From an uncultured Lachnospiraceae bacterium (GTDB lineage Bacteria > Bacillota > Clostridia > Lachnospirales > Lachnospiraceae): a stretch of 18,688 bases of DNA. The notes under the pieces are model-generated. The model saw only the letters and a program-made list of their open reading frames with translations. It did not search any database and was not told where the DNA came from. Where the stretch lies: contig CAMJKC010000014.1 of assembly GCA_946406305.1 (NCBI GenBank), positions 1 through 18,688 of the forward strand, given 5' to 3'. Position numbers and translations under genes: made by a program. Positions within the stretch are counted from its first letter, which is position 1, and each line of letters starts with the position of its first letter. Below, piece after piece: positions 7,197-15,280 of this stretch.

Positions 7197-8078
7197 ATGA
7201 GTTTTATTGTAAATTTAGTAAATGGAATTAGTTTAGGTTCAGTGTATGCAATTATTGCTCTTGGATATACTATGGTATATGGAATAGCAAAAATGCTTAA
7301 TTTTGCGCACGGTGATGTAATAATGATAGGAGGCTATATTACTTTTGTATTTATGACAGATATGGGGATATCGCCTATTCTTGCAACATTTTTAGCAGCT
7401 ATTTGTTGCACTGTCATAGGTGTATTAGTTGAGAATATAGCATATAGACCACTTAGGGGAGCAAATTCGCTTTCAGTTTTAATAACTGCAATAGGAGTGT
7501 CATATTTTTTACAAAATATAGCACTTTTGATTTTTGGACCAAATACTAAAAGTTTTAGAAGTGTAGTTCCATTTTCTGCTGTAAAATTTTTTGATGGTAA
7601 ACTAATAGTTTCAGGGGAAAGTATTGTAACTATAGTCGTCTGTATTATCATAATGATACTTCTTACTTTATTTATAAATAAAACCAAATTAGGTGTTGCT
7701 ATGCTTGCTGTATCAGAAGATAGAGGTGCAAGCATACTTATGGGAATAAATGTAAATAAGACTATTGCTCTTACATTTGCCATAGGTTCGTTTTTAGCAG
7801 GGATTGCAGGGGTGCTTCTCTGTTCTGCTTATCCTACTTTAACTCCAACTACTGGAGCTATGCCAGGAATAAAAGCTTTTGTGGCTGCAGTCATAGGTGG
7901 AATAGGCTCTATATCAGGAGCATTTTTTGGAGGGATATTGCTTGGAGTATTAGAGATATTATCAAGGGCATATATTTCTTCTCAACTTTCAGATGCGATA
8001 GTATTTTCACTACTTATAATAATGTTATCTGTAAAGCCTCAAGGTCTTTTAGGTAAAATGAATATAGAAAAGGTATAA
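7197..8078 (+). CDS. livH: Branched-chain amino acid ABC transporter permease (LivH family)
   Basis: One half of the membrane channel of the importer. The 293-residue protein is almost entirely hydrophobic with about eight membrane segments. The N-terminal ISLGSVYAIIALGYTMVYGI and NFAHGD box (35-40) are hallmarks of LivH. The loop SEDRGASILMGINV (173-186) is the conserved cytoplasmic coupling motif that contacts the ATPase. A Gly-rich AVIGGIGSISGAFFGG segment (231-246) follows. The start at 7197 is chosen because GAGG (7185-7188) lies 8 bases upstream and homology begins there. An in-frame ATG at 7149 lies within the terminator hairpin and would add 16 unrelated residues. The gene is followed after 2 bases by livM. 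Confidence 0.94.
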   Translation: MSFIVNLVNGISLGSVYAIIALGYTMVYGIAKMLNFAHGDVIMIGGYITFVFMTDMGISPILATFLAAICCTVIGVLVENIAYRPLRGANSLSVLITAIGVSYFLQNIALLIFGPNTKSFRSVVPFSAVKFFDGKLIVSGESIVTIVVCIIIMILLTLFINKTKLGVAMLAVSEDRGASILMGINVNKTIALTFAIGSFLAGIAGVLLCSAYPTLTPTTGAMPGIKAFVAAVIGGIGSISGAFFGGILLGVLEILSRAYISSQLSDAIVFSLLIIMLSVKPQGLLGKMNIEKV

Positions 8079-8080
8079 TT

Positions 8081-9145
8081 ATGAATAGATTAAAGAACAA
8101 AAAATTTATAGATAAAATAATAACATTTTTTATAATCATAGTAGCTTATGTAGTTACTGATGTATTAAATAACATGGGAATGGTACCTTCTCTAATATCA
8201 GGGCTTTTAGTTTCTTTTTGCACATATTCTATTATAGCAGTAGCTTTAAACTTGGTAGTTGGGATATCTGGCGAGTTAAGTTTAGGACATGCTGGATTTA
8301 TGTGTATAGGTGCTTTTTCTTCTGCAATATTTACAAGATATATGAAATTTTTAGGAGTTGAAAACATATATATTTTCATAATAGCTATAATAATAGGAGC
8401 TTTGGTAAGTGCACTATTTGGTTTTTTAATAGGGATACCAGTTCTAAGATTAAAAGGAGATTATTTAGCCATAGTTACACTTGCATTTGGTGAAATTATA
8501 AAAAATATATTTAATGCAATCTATTTAGGGTATGATGAAAATGGATTTCATGTTACTTTAAAAAGTGCTTCAGCATTAAAACTCAAAGAAGGAGGATTTT
8601 TTATAATTAAAGGTCCACAAGGAATAACAGGGGCACCGAGGTATTCAACTTTTCTCATAGCAACTATATTACTTTTTATATGTGTATTTGTAATATATAA
8701 TTTGATAGACCAAAAAACAGGTAGAGCCATAATGGCACTTAGAGATAACAGGATAGCAGGGGAAAGCATTGGGTTAAATGTTACGAAATATAAACTAATT
8801 GCATTTACAATTTCTGCTGCTTTTGCTGGCATTGCTGGGGTTCTCTATGCACATAATTTTCATACACTTACTGCTTCAACGAAAAACTTTGGATATAATA
8901 TGTCTATAACTATATTAGTTTTCGTAGTTTTAGGAGGAATGGGAAATATTAGAGGCTCTATAATTTCAGTAGTTGTTTTAACTATACTTCCAGAGATTTT
9001 AAGAGGGCTTGAAGGATATAGAATGCTCATATATGCAATTGTCCTTATCGTGGTTATGATATTTACAAATTCACCTTTTGTAATAAATTATAGAAAAAAT
9101 TTGAAGCTAAAATTTAATAAAGCAAAAGGAGTAAAGCATGAGTAA
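8081..9145 (+). CDS. livM: Branched-chain amino acid ABC transporter permease (LivM family)
   Basis: The second permease subunit, pairing with LivH to form the inward transport path. The 354-residue sequence shows a first membrane helix at about 13-30, the LNLVVGISGELSLGHAGF box (56-73) typical of LivM, and GIPVLRLKGDYLAIVTLAFGEI (118-139). The cytoplasmic coupling loop is GRAIMALRDNRIAGESIGLNV (214-234), and AGIAGVLYAH lies at 249-258. An AAAGGT ribosome site lies in the last codons of livH. The Lys-rich C-terminus (336-354) is cytoplasmic. Its end overlaps livG by 8 bases, so the two are co-translated. A loop at about 152-190 (DENGFHVTL to GAPRYST) is longer than in a minimal LivM, which is within normal variation. 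Confidence 0.93.
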   Translation: MNRLKNKKFIDKIITFFIIIVAYVVTDVLNNMGMVPSLISGLLVSFCTYSIIAVALNLVVGISGELSLGHAGFMCIGAFSSAIFTRYMKFLGVENIYIFIIAIIIGALVSALFGFLIGIPVLRLKGDYLAIVTLAFGEIIKNIFNAIYLGYDENGFHVTLKSASALKLKEGGFFIIKGPQGITGAPRYSTFLIATILLFICVFVIYNLIDQKTGRAIMALRDNRIAGESIGLNVTKYKLIAFTISAAFAGIAGVLYAHNFHTLTASTKNFGYNMSITILVFVVLGGMGNIRGSIISVVVLTILPEILRGLEGYRMLIYAIVLIVVMIFTNSPFVINYRKNLKLKFNKAKGVKHE

Positions 9146-9905
9146 TGAAATTGTATTAAATGTAAATAGTTTAAGTATTTCTTTTGGCGGACTAAAAGCT
9201 GTAAGTGATTTTAATATAGATATAAAGAAGAAAGAGATATATGGACTCATAGGTCCAAATGGTGCAGGAAAGACCACAGTGTTTAATTTACTTACAGGAG
9301 TTTATAAACCAGAAGCTGGTGAAATACTTTTGTGTGGAGAAAATATTGTAGGGCTTGACTGTGTAAGTATCAATAAAAAAGGTATCGCAAGGACATTTCA
9401 GAACATAAGACTTTTTTCTAATATGAGTGTCATTGACAATGTAAAAGTTGCATTAAACGAACACTATAAATACAATACACTTCAAGGGATACTTAGACTT
9501 AGAAAATATTTTGAATGCGAAAAAAAGATGGATGAAGAAGCGAATAATTTATTAAAAGTTTTTTCTATTGACGATTTAGCAAATGTGACAGCGACTAATT
9601 TGCCTTATGGAAAACAGAGAAAGCTTGAGATAGCGAGAGCACTTGCAACAAGGCCAAAGCTTTTGCTTCTCGATGAACCGGCTGCAGGAATGAATGAAAA
9701 TGAGACAAAAGAACTCATGGAAACTATTTTAAAAGTTAGAGATGAATTTGATATGACTATACTTTTGATTGAGCATGATATGAAATTAGTAAAGGGGATA
9801 TGTGAAAGGCTCACGGTTCTAAATTTTGGAAAAGTTTTATCAAGTGGAAATACAAATGATGTATTAAATGATAAAGAAGTTATAAAAGCATATTTGGGAG
9901 ATTAG
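9138..9905 (+). CDS. livG: Branched-chain amino acid ABC transporter ATP-binding protein (LivG family)
   Basis: A cytoplasmic ATPase subunit that powers the LivHM channel. In order it shows Walker A GPNGAGKTT (39-47), Q-loop TFQNIRLF (86-93), signature LPYGKQ (155-160), Walker B LLLLDEP (175-181) and the switch His in IEHDM (213). The LPYGKQRKLEIARAL form of the signature, in place of LSGGQ, is characteristic of the LivG branch. At 255 residues it has normal length with the family's C-terminal AYLGD ending. The start lies 8 bases inside livM, with AAAGGAG (9125-9131) upstream as ribosome site. The gene is followed after 9 bases by livF, its partner in the ATPase heterodimer. Confidence 0.95.
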   Translation: MSNEIVLNVNSLSISFGGLKAVSDFNIDIKKKEIYGLIGPNGAGKTTVFNLLTGVYKPEAGEILLCGENIVGLDCVSINKKGIARTFQNIRLFSNMSVIDNVKVALNEHYKYNTLQGILRLRKYFECEKKMDEEANNLLKVFSIDDLANVTATNLPYGKQRKLEIARALATRPKLLLLDEPAAGMNENETKELMETILKVRDEFDMTILLIEHDMKLVKGICERLTVLNFGKVLSSGNTNDVLNDKEVIKAYLGD

Positions 9906-9914
9906 GAGATTTGT

Positions 9915-10625
9915 ATGTCAATTTTGAAAGTTGAAAATTTAAATGTATATTATGGTGTTATACATGCCATAAAAGGTATAAGTTTTAATGTTGAAAAGGG
10001 TGACATAGTGGCTTTGATAGGTGCGAATGGTGCAGGAAAAACTACTATACTACAAACTATCACAGGACTTATTCCTATGAGAAGTGGTAAAATATTTTTT
10101 GAAGATGAAAACATAAATAAAATTTTAGGATATAAGTTAGTGAAAAAAGGGATAGCACATGTTCCAGAGGGGAGAAGAGTGTTTGCTAATTTGAGTGTCA
10201 TTAAAAATCTTCAAATGGGAGCATATACAAGAAATTCAAAAACTGAAGTAGAAGAGACATTAAAACATGTGTTTAGTAAATTCCCAAGGCTTGAAGAAAG
10301 GAAAGAGCAACTTGCAGGGACTTTATCTGGCGGTGAACAACAAATGCTCGCCATAGGAAGAGCTCTTATGTCTCACCCTAAACTTATACTTATGGATGAG
10401 CCATCAATGGGGTTGTCTCCTATATATGTAAATAAAATATTTGAAATAATAGAAGAAATAAATAAAGAAGGTATATCAATATTATTAGTTGAACAAAATG
10501 CAAAAAAAGCACTAAATATAGCAAATGTGGCATATGTATTAGAAACTGGCAAAATCGTTAAGACAGGTGACCCAAAGGTATTGATGAACGACCCTATTAT
10601 AAAATCTTCATATCTTGGTGAATAA
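9915..10625 (+). CDS. livF: Branched-chain amino acid ABC transporter ATP-binding protein (LivF family)
   Basis: The second ATPase of the importer. It shows Walker A GANGAGKTT (36-44), the VPEGRRVF box (83-90) diagnostic of LivF, signature LSGGE (137-141) and Walker B LILMDEP (157-163). At the switch position it has Gln194 in LLVEQN instead of His. This Gln is the rule in LivF proteins, so one ATP site of the LivG-LivF pair is expected to be non-canonical. At 236 residues it has normal length and ends in SSYLGE, like its paralogue. The ribosome site AGGAG lies just after the livG stop. It is the last gene of the operon; a promoter for rpsL and a terminator-like hairpin follow. Confidence 0.95.
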   Translation: MSILKVENLNVYYGVIHAIKGISFNVEKGDIVALIGANGAGKTTILQTITGLIPMRSGKIFFEDENINKILGYKLVKKGIAHVPEGRRVFANLSVIKNLQMGAYTRNSKTEVEETLKHVFSKFPRLEERKEQLAGTLSGGEQQMLAIGRALMSHPKLILMDEPSMGLSPIYVNKIFEIIEEINKEGISILLVEQNAKKALNIANVAYVLETGKIVKTGDPKVLMNDPIIKSSYLGE

Positions 10626-10650
10626 TTAGTCATATTTTTACTCAAATTGC

Positions 10651-10679
10651 TTGATTTTTATTGTATTTTTTGATATTAT
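10651..10679 (+). promoter_or_regulatory. Candidate promoter of the str operon (rpsL)
   Basis: TTGATT (10651-10656) and TATTAT (10674-10679) are separated by exactly 17 bases, about 100 bases before the rpsL ATG. Transcription would start near 10684-10687, inside the 5' arm of the hairpin that follows livF. A second -10-like TATACA at 10724-10729 has no matching -35. Confidence 0.6.
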
Positions 10680-10680
10680 T

Positions 10681-10714
10681 AAAGGACTTGTGCACAGAAC
10701 ATAAGTCTTTTTTT
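10681..10714 (+). terminator. Terminator-like hairpin after livF, overlapping the rpsL transcript start
   Basis: AAAGGACTT (10681-10689) pairs with AAGTCTTTT (10703-10711), with one G-T wobble, around a 13-base loop, and the T tract runs 10708-10714. It should stop transcripts coming from livF. Transcripts starting at the nested rpsL promoter would lack part of the 5' arm. Confidence 0.65.
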
Positions 10715-10772
10715 GTCGCTATTTATACAAATGTTCTTTTGTACAAAATTTAAAAGAAAGGAGATACGGAGG

Positions 10773-11192
10773 ATGCCAACATACAACCAACTTGTGAGAA
10801 AGGGTAGAAAAAGTTCAGTTAAAAAATCAACTGCCCCAGCTTTGCAAAAAGGTTTTAATTCACTTAAGAAGCGTGCCACAAATGAGAATGCACCTCAAAA
10901 AAGAGGAGTATGTACTGCTGTTAAGACTGCTACACCAAAGAAGCCAAACTCAGCACTTAGAAAAATTGCCAGAGTTCGTTTATCAAACGGTATAGAAGTT
11001 ACAAGCTACATTCCAGGTGAAGGTCACAATCTACAAGAGCATAGTGTTGTAATGATTCGTGGTGGAAGGGTTAAAGACTTACCAGGTACTCGTTACCATA
11101 TAATCCGCGGAACACTTGATACGGCTGGAGTAGCAGATAGAAAAAAAGCACGTTCAAAGTATGGTGCAAAAAAACCAAAAGCAAAAAAATAG
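10773..11192 (+). CDS. rpsL: 30S ribosomal protein S12
   Basis: S12 lies at the decoding centre of the 30S subunit and controls translational accuracy. The 139-residue protein has the universal boxes TPKKPNSALRK (54-64), GEGHNLQEHSVV (82-93) and GGRVKDLPG (97-105). Compared with E. coli it has the 13-residue insertion of Gram-positive S12 (about 28-40). K57 and K101, which correspond to E. coli K43 and K87, are both Lys, so the protein looks streptomycin-sensitive at these sites. D102 corresponds to the methylthiolated Asp88. After DLPG it reads TRYH where VRYH is usual, a small oddity. The ATG at 10773 is chosen over upstream in-frame ATGs because AAAGGAG (10757-10763) lies 9 bases before it and homology starts there. 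It is the first gene of the str operon. Confidence 0.97.
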   Translation: MPTYNQLVRKGRKSSVKKSTAPALQKGFNSLKKRATNENAPQKRGVCTAVKTATPKKPNSALRKIARVRLSNGIEVTSYIPGEGHNLQEHSVVMIRGGRVKDLPGTRYHIIRGTLDTAGVADRKKARSKYGAKKPKAKK

Positions 11193-11204
11193 AATTGTTT
11201 GTTA

Positions 11205-11272
11205 GCCTATAACTTTCGTATCGATAGAATATAGGCACTGACATATTTTACATCATATGTAGTACTTATGAT
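11205..11272 (+). promoter_or_regulatory. Structured rpsL-rpsG spacer, possible autoregulatory RNA
   Basis: GCCTATA (11205-11211) pairs with TATAGGC (11230-11236), enclosing a TTC/GAA pair and the palindrome TATCGATA (11219-11226). Downstream, ATCATA (11252-11257) can pair with TATGAT (11267-11272), or ACATAT (11241-11246) with ATATGT (11255-11260); these two exclude each other. In E. coli, S7 represses its operon by binding the rpsL-rpsG spacer. A similar role here is only an inference. Confidence 0.4.
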
Positions 11273-11304
11273 TTAATGAGATTATTATTAAGGAGGGAAG
11301 AGAC

Positions 11305-11775
11305 GTGCCACGTAAAGGAAAAACAATAAAGAGAGAAGTTTTAGCTGATCCGATGTATAACAGCATAGTTGTAACAAAACTTATAAATTCAATTATGCTT
11401 GATGGAAAAAAAGGAATAGCTCAAAAAATAGTATATGGAGCATTTGACCAAGTTAATAAAGAAACAGGAAAAAATCCTATTGAAGTTTTTGAAGAAGCTA
11501 TGAACAATATTATGCCAGTATTGGAAGTAAAAGCAAAAAGACTTGGAGGAGCTACATATCAAGTGCCATTTGAAGTAAAGCCAGACAGAAAACAAGCTTT
11601 AGGACTTAGATGGCTCACACAATTTTCTCGTAAAAGAGGAGAAAAAACACAAAAAGAAAGACTTGCAAAAGAAATAATAGATGCCAGCAATAATATTGGA
11701 GGAGCTGTAAAGAAGAGAGAAGAAGTTCATCGTATGGCAGAGGCAAATAAGGCATTTGCAAGTTATAGATTTTAA
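11305..11775 (+). CDS. rpsG: 30S ribosomal protein S7
   Basis: S7 binds the 3' major domain of 16S rRNA and starts assembly of the 30S head. The 156-residue length is standard. The sequence begins Pro-Arg-Lys-Gly after the initiator and has the conserved segments LINSIMLDGKKGIAQKIVYG (26-45) and RLGGATYQVPFEVKPDRKQA (78-97), with a typical C-terminal MAEANKAFASYRF. The start codon is GTG at 11305, set by AGGAGGG (11291-11297) 7 bases upstream and by homology. It is the second gene of the str operon, separated from rpsL by 112 bases with inverted repeats, and followed after 17 bases by fusA. Confidence 0.97.
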   Translation: MPRKGKTIKREVLADPMYNSIVVTKLINSIMLDGKKGIAQKIVYGAFDQVNKETGKNPIEVFEEAMNNIMPVLEVKAKRLGGATYQVPFEVKPDRKQALGLRWLTQFSRKRGEKTQKERLAKEIIDASNNIGGAVKKREEVHRMAEANKAFASYRF

Positions 11776-11792
11776 ATAATATAGGAGGAATT

Positions 11793-13922
11793 ATGGCTGA
11801 AGGAAAAAGAGAATATCCATTAGAGAGAACAAGAAACATTGGTATAATGGCACATATAGATGCTGGTAAGACTACAACTACTGAGCGTATCCTATATTAT
11901 ACTGGTGTAAACCACAAGATAGGAGAGACTCATGAAGGTGCTGCAACAATGGACTGGATGGAGCAAGAGAAAGAAAGAGGTATAACTATCACATCTGCTG
12001 CCACAACTTGCCATTGGACATTGCAAAAAGAGCATAAACCATGGCCAGGACAATTAGAGCATAGAATAAATATCATAGACACTCCAGGTCACGTTGACTT
12101 CACAGTAGAAGTTGAAAGATCTCTTAGAGTATTAGACGGAGCTGTAGGAGTTTTTTGTGCTAAGGGCGGTGTTGAACCACAATCAGAAAATGTATGGAGA
12201 CAAGCAGATACTTATAATGTCCCTCGTATGGCATTTATTAACAAGATGGATATATTAGGTGCAAACTTCTTTGGAGCAGTAGAGCAAATAAAAACTCGTC
12301 TTGGAAAGAACCCTATTTGTGTTCAATTACCAATAGGTAAAGAGGATACTTTTAAAGGAATTATAGATTTGTTTGAAATGAAAGCATATATTTATAATGA
12401 CGAAAAAGGTGAAGATGTAACAGTGGGTGAAATACCTGCTGATATGAAAGAGTTAGCTGAAAAGTATAAAGCAGAAATGATAGAAAAAATATGTGAACTT
12501 GATGATGCTTTACTTGAAAAGTTTATAAATGGTGAAGAGCCTACAAATGAAGAAATGAAAAAAGCTTTGAGAAAAGGAACTATTGAATGCACAGCAGTTC
12601 CAGTATGTTGTGGCTCAGCATATAAAAATAAAGGAGTTCAAAAGCTCCTCGATGCTATCATAGAATATATGCCATCACCTATAGACATACCACCAATTGA
12701 AGGGACAGATTTAGATGGCAATCCTATAGTTAAACATTCATCAGATGATGAGCCATTTGCAGCATTGGCATTTAAAATAATGTCAGACCCATTCGTTGGA
12801 AAGCTTGCTTACTTTAGAGTATATAGTGGAACAGTAGGCTCAGGAAGTTATGTATTGAATTCTACAAAAAATAAAAAAGAGAGAGTTGGTCGTATATTGC
12901 AGATGCATGCCAACAAGAGACAAGAGATAGAAAAAGTATATAGTGGAGACATCGCTGCAGCAGTTGGATTTAAGATGACAACAACAGGAGATACAATTTG
13001 TGATGAGCAACATCCAGTTATACTTGAATCAATGGTATTCCCTGAACCAGTTATAGATATAGCAATAGAGCCAAAGACAAAAAATGACCAAGGTAAAATG
13101 GGCGAGGCATTGGCTAAACTTGCAGAAGAGGACCCAACATTTAGAGCAAAAACAAATCAAGAAACAGGTCAAACTATTATATCTGGTATGGGAGAGTTAC
13201 ACCTTGAGATTATCGTTGATAGACTTCTCCGTGAGTTCAATGTAGAAGCTAATGTAGGTGCTCCACAAGTTGCTTACAAAGAGGCTATAACAAAGCCAGC
13301 TGATGTTGAAGCAAAATATATAAGACAGTCAGGTGGTAGAGGACAATATGGTCACTGTAAAGTAAAATTTGAACCTATGGACCCTAATGGCGAAGAGACA
13401 TTCAAATTTGAATCTACAGTAGTTGGTGGAGCTATACCAAAAGAATATATACCAGCTGTAGAAGAAGGTATTGAAGAAGCAACAAAAACTGGAATACTTG
13501 GTGGTTTCCCTGTTTTAGGAGTTCATGCAAATTGCTATGATGGAACATATCATGAAGTTGACTCATCTGAAATGGCATTCCACATTGCAGGAAGTATGGC
13601 ATTTAAAGATGCTATGGCAAAAGCAGGTCCAGTGTTACTTGAACCAATAATGAGAGTTGAAGTTACTATGCCAGAAGAATATATGGGAGATGTCATAGGA
13701 GATATCAACTCAAGAAGGGGTAGAATTGAAGGAATGGACGATATAGCAAGTGGAAAAATGGTAAAAGCATTTGTTCCATTGTCAGAAATGTTTGGATATT
13801 CTACAGATCTTCGTAGTAGGACACAAGGGAGAGGCAATTATTCAATGTTTTTTGAGAAATATGAACAAGTGCCAAAGAATGTCCAAGACAAAATACTTGC
13901 AGACAAAAAAGACAATAAATAA
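11793..13922 (+). CDS. fusA: Translation elongation factor G
   Basis: EF-G is the GTPase that drives translocation of tRNA and mRNA on the ribosome. The G-domain boxes are complete: AHIDAGKTT (20-28), switch I RGITIT (62-67), DTPGH (96-100), NKMD (150-153) and GSAYKN. Domains II to V follow, with conserved domain IV around residues 500-600 and a C-terminal SRTQGRGNYSMFFEKYE. The 709-residue length is slightly above the usual 690-700. Part of the excess is an insert at about 75-88 between the switch I region and DTPGH, which I remember from Lachnospiraceae EF-G and which Bacillus EF-G lacks. The AGGAGG ribosome site is 6 bases before the ATG. It follows rpsG by 17 bases and is separated from tuf by a promoter. 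Confidence 0.97.
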   Translation: MAEGKREYPLERTRNIGIMAHIDAGKTTTTERILYYTGVNHKIGETHEGAATMDWMEQEKERGITITSAATTCHWTLQKEHKPWPGQLEHRINIIDTPGHVDFTVEVERSLRVLDGAVGVFCAKGGVEPQSENVWRQADTYNVPRMAFINKMDILGANFFGAVEQIKTRLGKNPICVQLPIGKEDTFKGIIDLFEMKAYIYNDEKGEDVTVGEIPADMKELAEKYKAEMIEKICELDDALLEKFINGEEPTNEEMKKALRKGTIECTAVPVCCGSAYKNKGVQKLLDAIIEYMPSPIDIPPIEGTDLDGNPIVKHSSDDEPFAALAFKIMSDPFVGKLAYFRVYSGTVGSGSYVLNSTKNKKERVGRILQMHANKRQEIEKVYSGDIAAAVGFKMTTTGDTICDEQHPVILESMVFPEPVIDIAIEPKTKNDQGKMGEALAKLAEEDPTFRAKTNQETGQTIISGMGELHLEIIVDRLLREFNVEANVGAPQVAYKEAITKPADVEAKYIRQSGGRGQYGHCKVKFEPMDPNGEETFKFESTVVGGAIPKEYIPAVEEGIEEATKTGILGGFPVLGVHANCYDGTYHEVDSSEMAFHIAGSMAFKDAMAKAGPVLLEPIMRVEVTMPEEYMGDVIGDINSRRGRIEGMDDIASGKMVKAFVPLSEMFGYSTDLRSRTQGRGNYSMFFEKYEQVPKNVQDKILADKKDNK

Positions 13923-13924
13923 AT

Positions 13925-13953
13925 TTGTAAATTTATAGAAAGTATGATATAAT
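13925..13953 (+). promoter_or_regulatory. Extended -10 promoter of tuf
   Basis: TTGTAA (13925-13930) lies 17 bases before a perfect TATAAT (13948-13953), which is preceded by TG (TGATATAAT), an extended -10 element. It begins 3 bases after the fusA stop. It gives tuf its own strong transcript with a leader of about 50 bases, on top of read-through from the str operon. Confidence 0.75.
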
Positions 13954-14012
13954 ATAAAGGTTATAAACTAAAAAAATAATATAATTTTATGTAAATATTA
14001 GGAGGAATAAAA

Positions 14013-15206
14013 ATGGCTAAAGCTAAATTTGAAAGAAACAAACCACATTGTAACATAGGTACTATAGGTCACGTTGACCATGGTAAAACAACTCTTACTG
14101 CTGCTATAACAAAAGTTTTACATGATAGAAAAGGAACTGGAGAAGCAATAGATTATGCAAATATTGATAAAGCACCAGAAGAGAGAGAAAGAGGTATAAC
14201 TATAAATACTTCTCACGTAGAGTATGAGACAGACAAGAGACACTATGCCCATGTTGACTGCCCAGGACACGCAGACTATGTAAAAAATATGATTACTGGT
14301 GCAGCACAAATGGATGGAGCAATACTTGTTGTTGCTGCTACAGATGGTGTTATGGCGCAAACTCGTGAGCACATATTGCTTGCTCGTCAGGTTGGTGTTC
14401 CATCTATAGTTGTATTTATGAATAAATGTGATATGGTTGATGATCCAGAATTACTTGAATTAGTAGAAATGGAAATCAGAGACTTACTTAAAGAATATGA
14501 ATTCCCAGGAGATGAAATCCCAGTTATAAAAGGTTCAGCTCTTAAAGCTCTTGAAGATACAAAATCTGAATGGGGCGACAAGATAATGGAACTTATGGAT
14601 GCTGTAGATAGTTATGTAAAAGAGCCAGTTCGTGACATCGATAAACCATTCCTTATGCCTGTAGAAGATGTATTTACAATCACAGGTCGTGGAACTGTTG
14701 CAACAGGAAGAGTTGAAAGAGGAACATTGAAACTCAATGAGGAAGTTGAAATAGTTGGTATATCAGAAGAAACAAAGAAAACTGTTATAACTGGTATAGA
14801 AATGTTTAGAAAACTTCTTGACCAAGCAGAAGCAGGAGATAATGTAGGTCTTTTACTTCGTGGTATTGACAAGACAGATATACAAAGAGGACAAGTTATA
14901 TGTAAACCAGGTTCAGTAAAATGTCATAAGAAATTTACTGCACAAGTATACGTCCTTACTAAAGAAGAAGGTGGTCGTCATACTCCATTTATGAATAACT
15001 ACCGTCCACAATTCTATTTTAGAACAACAGATGTAACTGGTGTATGTATGCTTCCACAAGGAACAGAAATGTGTATGCCAGGTGACAATGTAGAGATGAC
15101 AGTTGAACTTATTCACCCAATAGCTATGGAACAAGGTTTAAGATTCGCCATAAGAGAAGGTGGACATACAGTAGGTTCTGGTAGAGTTGTATCAATCATT
15201 GAGTAA
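14013..15206 (+). CDS. tuf: Translation elongation factor Tu
   Basis: EF-Tu carries aminoacyl-tRNA to the ribosomal A site as a GTP complex. The G-domain boxes are GHVDHGKT (19-26), switch I ERGITI (59-64), DCPGH (82-86), NKCD (137-140) and GSALKALED. Domains II (VEDVFTITGRGTVATGRVERG) and III (PQFYFRTTDVTG, then GMRF-like GLRFAIREGGHTVGSGRV) follow. The 397-residue length is standard. AGGAGG (14000-14005) lies 7 bases before the ATG. It is the last gene of the str operon, followed by a strong terminator. Whether the genome holds a second tuf copy cannot be seen here. Confidence 0.98.
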   Translation: MAKAKFERNKPHCNIGTIGHVDHGKTTLTAAITKVLHDRKGTGEAIDYANIDKAPEERERGITINTSHVEYETDKRHYAHVDCPGHADYVKNMITGAAQMDGAILVVAATDGVMAQTREHILLARQVGVPSIVVFMNKCDMVDDPELLELVEMEIRDLLKEYEFPGDEIPVIKGSALKALEDTKSEWGDKIMELMDAVDSYVKEPVRDIDKPFLMPVEDVFTITGRGTVATGRVERGTLKLNEEVEIVGISEETKKTVITGIEMFRKLLDQAEAGDNVGLLLRGIDKTDIQRGQVICKPGSVKCHKKFTAQVYVLTKEEGGRHTPFMNNYRPQFYFRTTDVTGVCMLPQGTEMCMPGDNVEMTVELIHPIAMEQGLRFAIREGGHTVGSGRVVSIIE

Positions 15207-15224
15207 TCTAATATGCGAATATAT

Positions 15225-15255
15225 AAAAAGAGTGCTATATAGCACTCTTTTTTTT
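15225..15255 (+). terminator. Strong rho-independent terminator of the str operon
   Basis: AAAAAGAGTGC (15225-15235) pairs perfectly with GCACTCTTTTT (15242-15252) around the loop TATATA, and a run of eight Ts spans 15248-15255. Confidence 0.95.
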
Positions 15256-15280
15256 GTCAAAATAAATTTTAAAATTCTTA

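Noticed and set aside
7334..7783. 149-codon open frame on the minus strand over livH
   Set aside because: It is antisense to a conserved permease and shows no domain or start signal.
10713..10772. Upstream in-frame ATGs that would lengthen S12
   Set aside because: The added 20 residues are unlike S12, and the ATG at 10773 has a proper AAAGGAG site.
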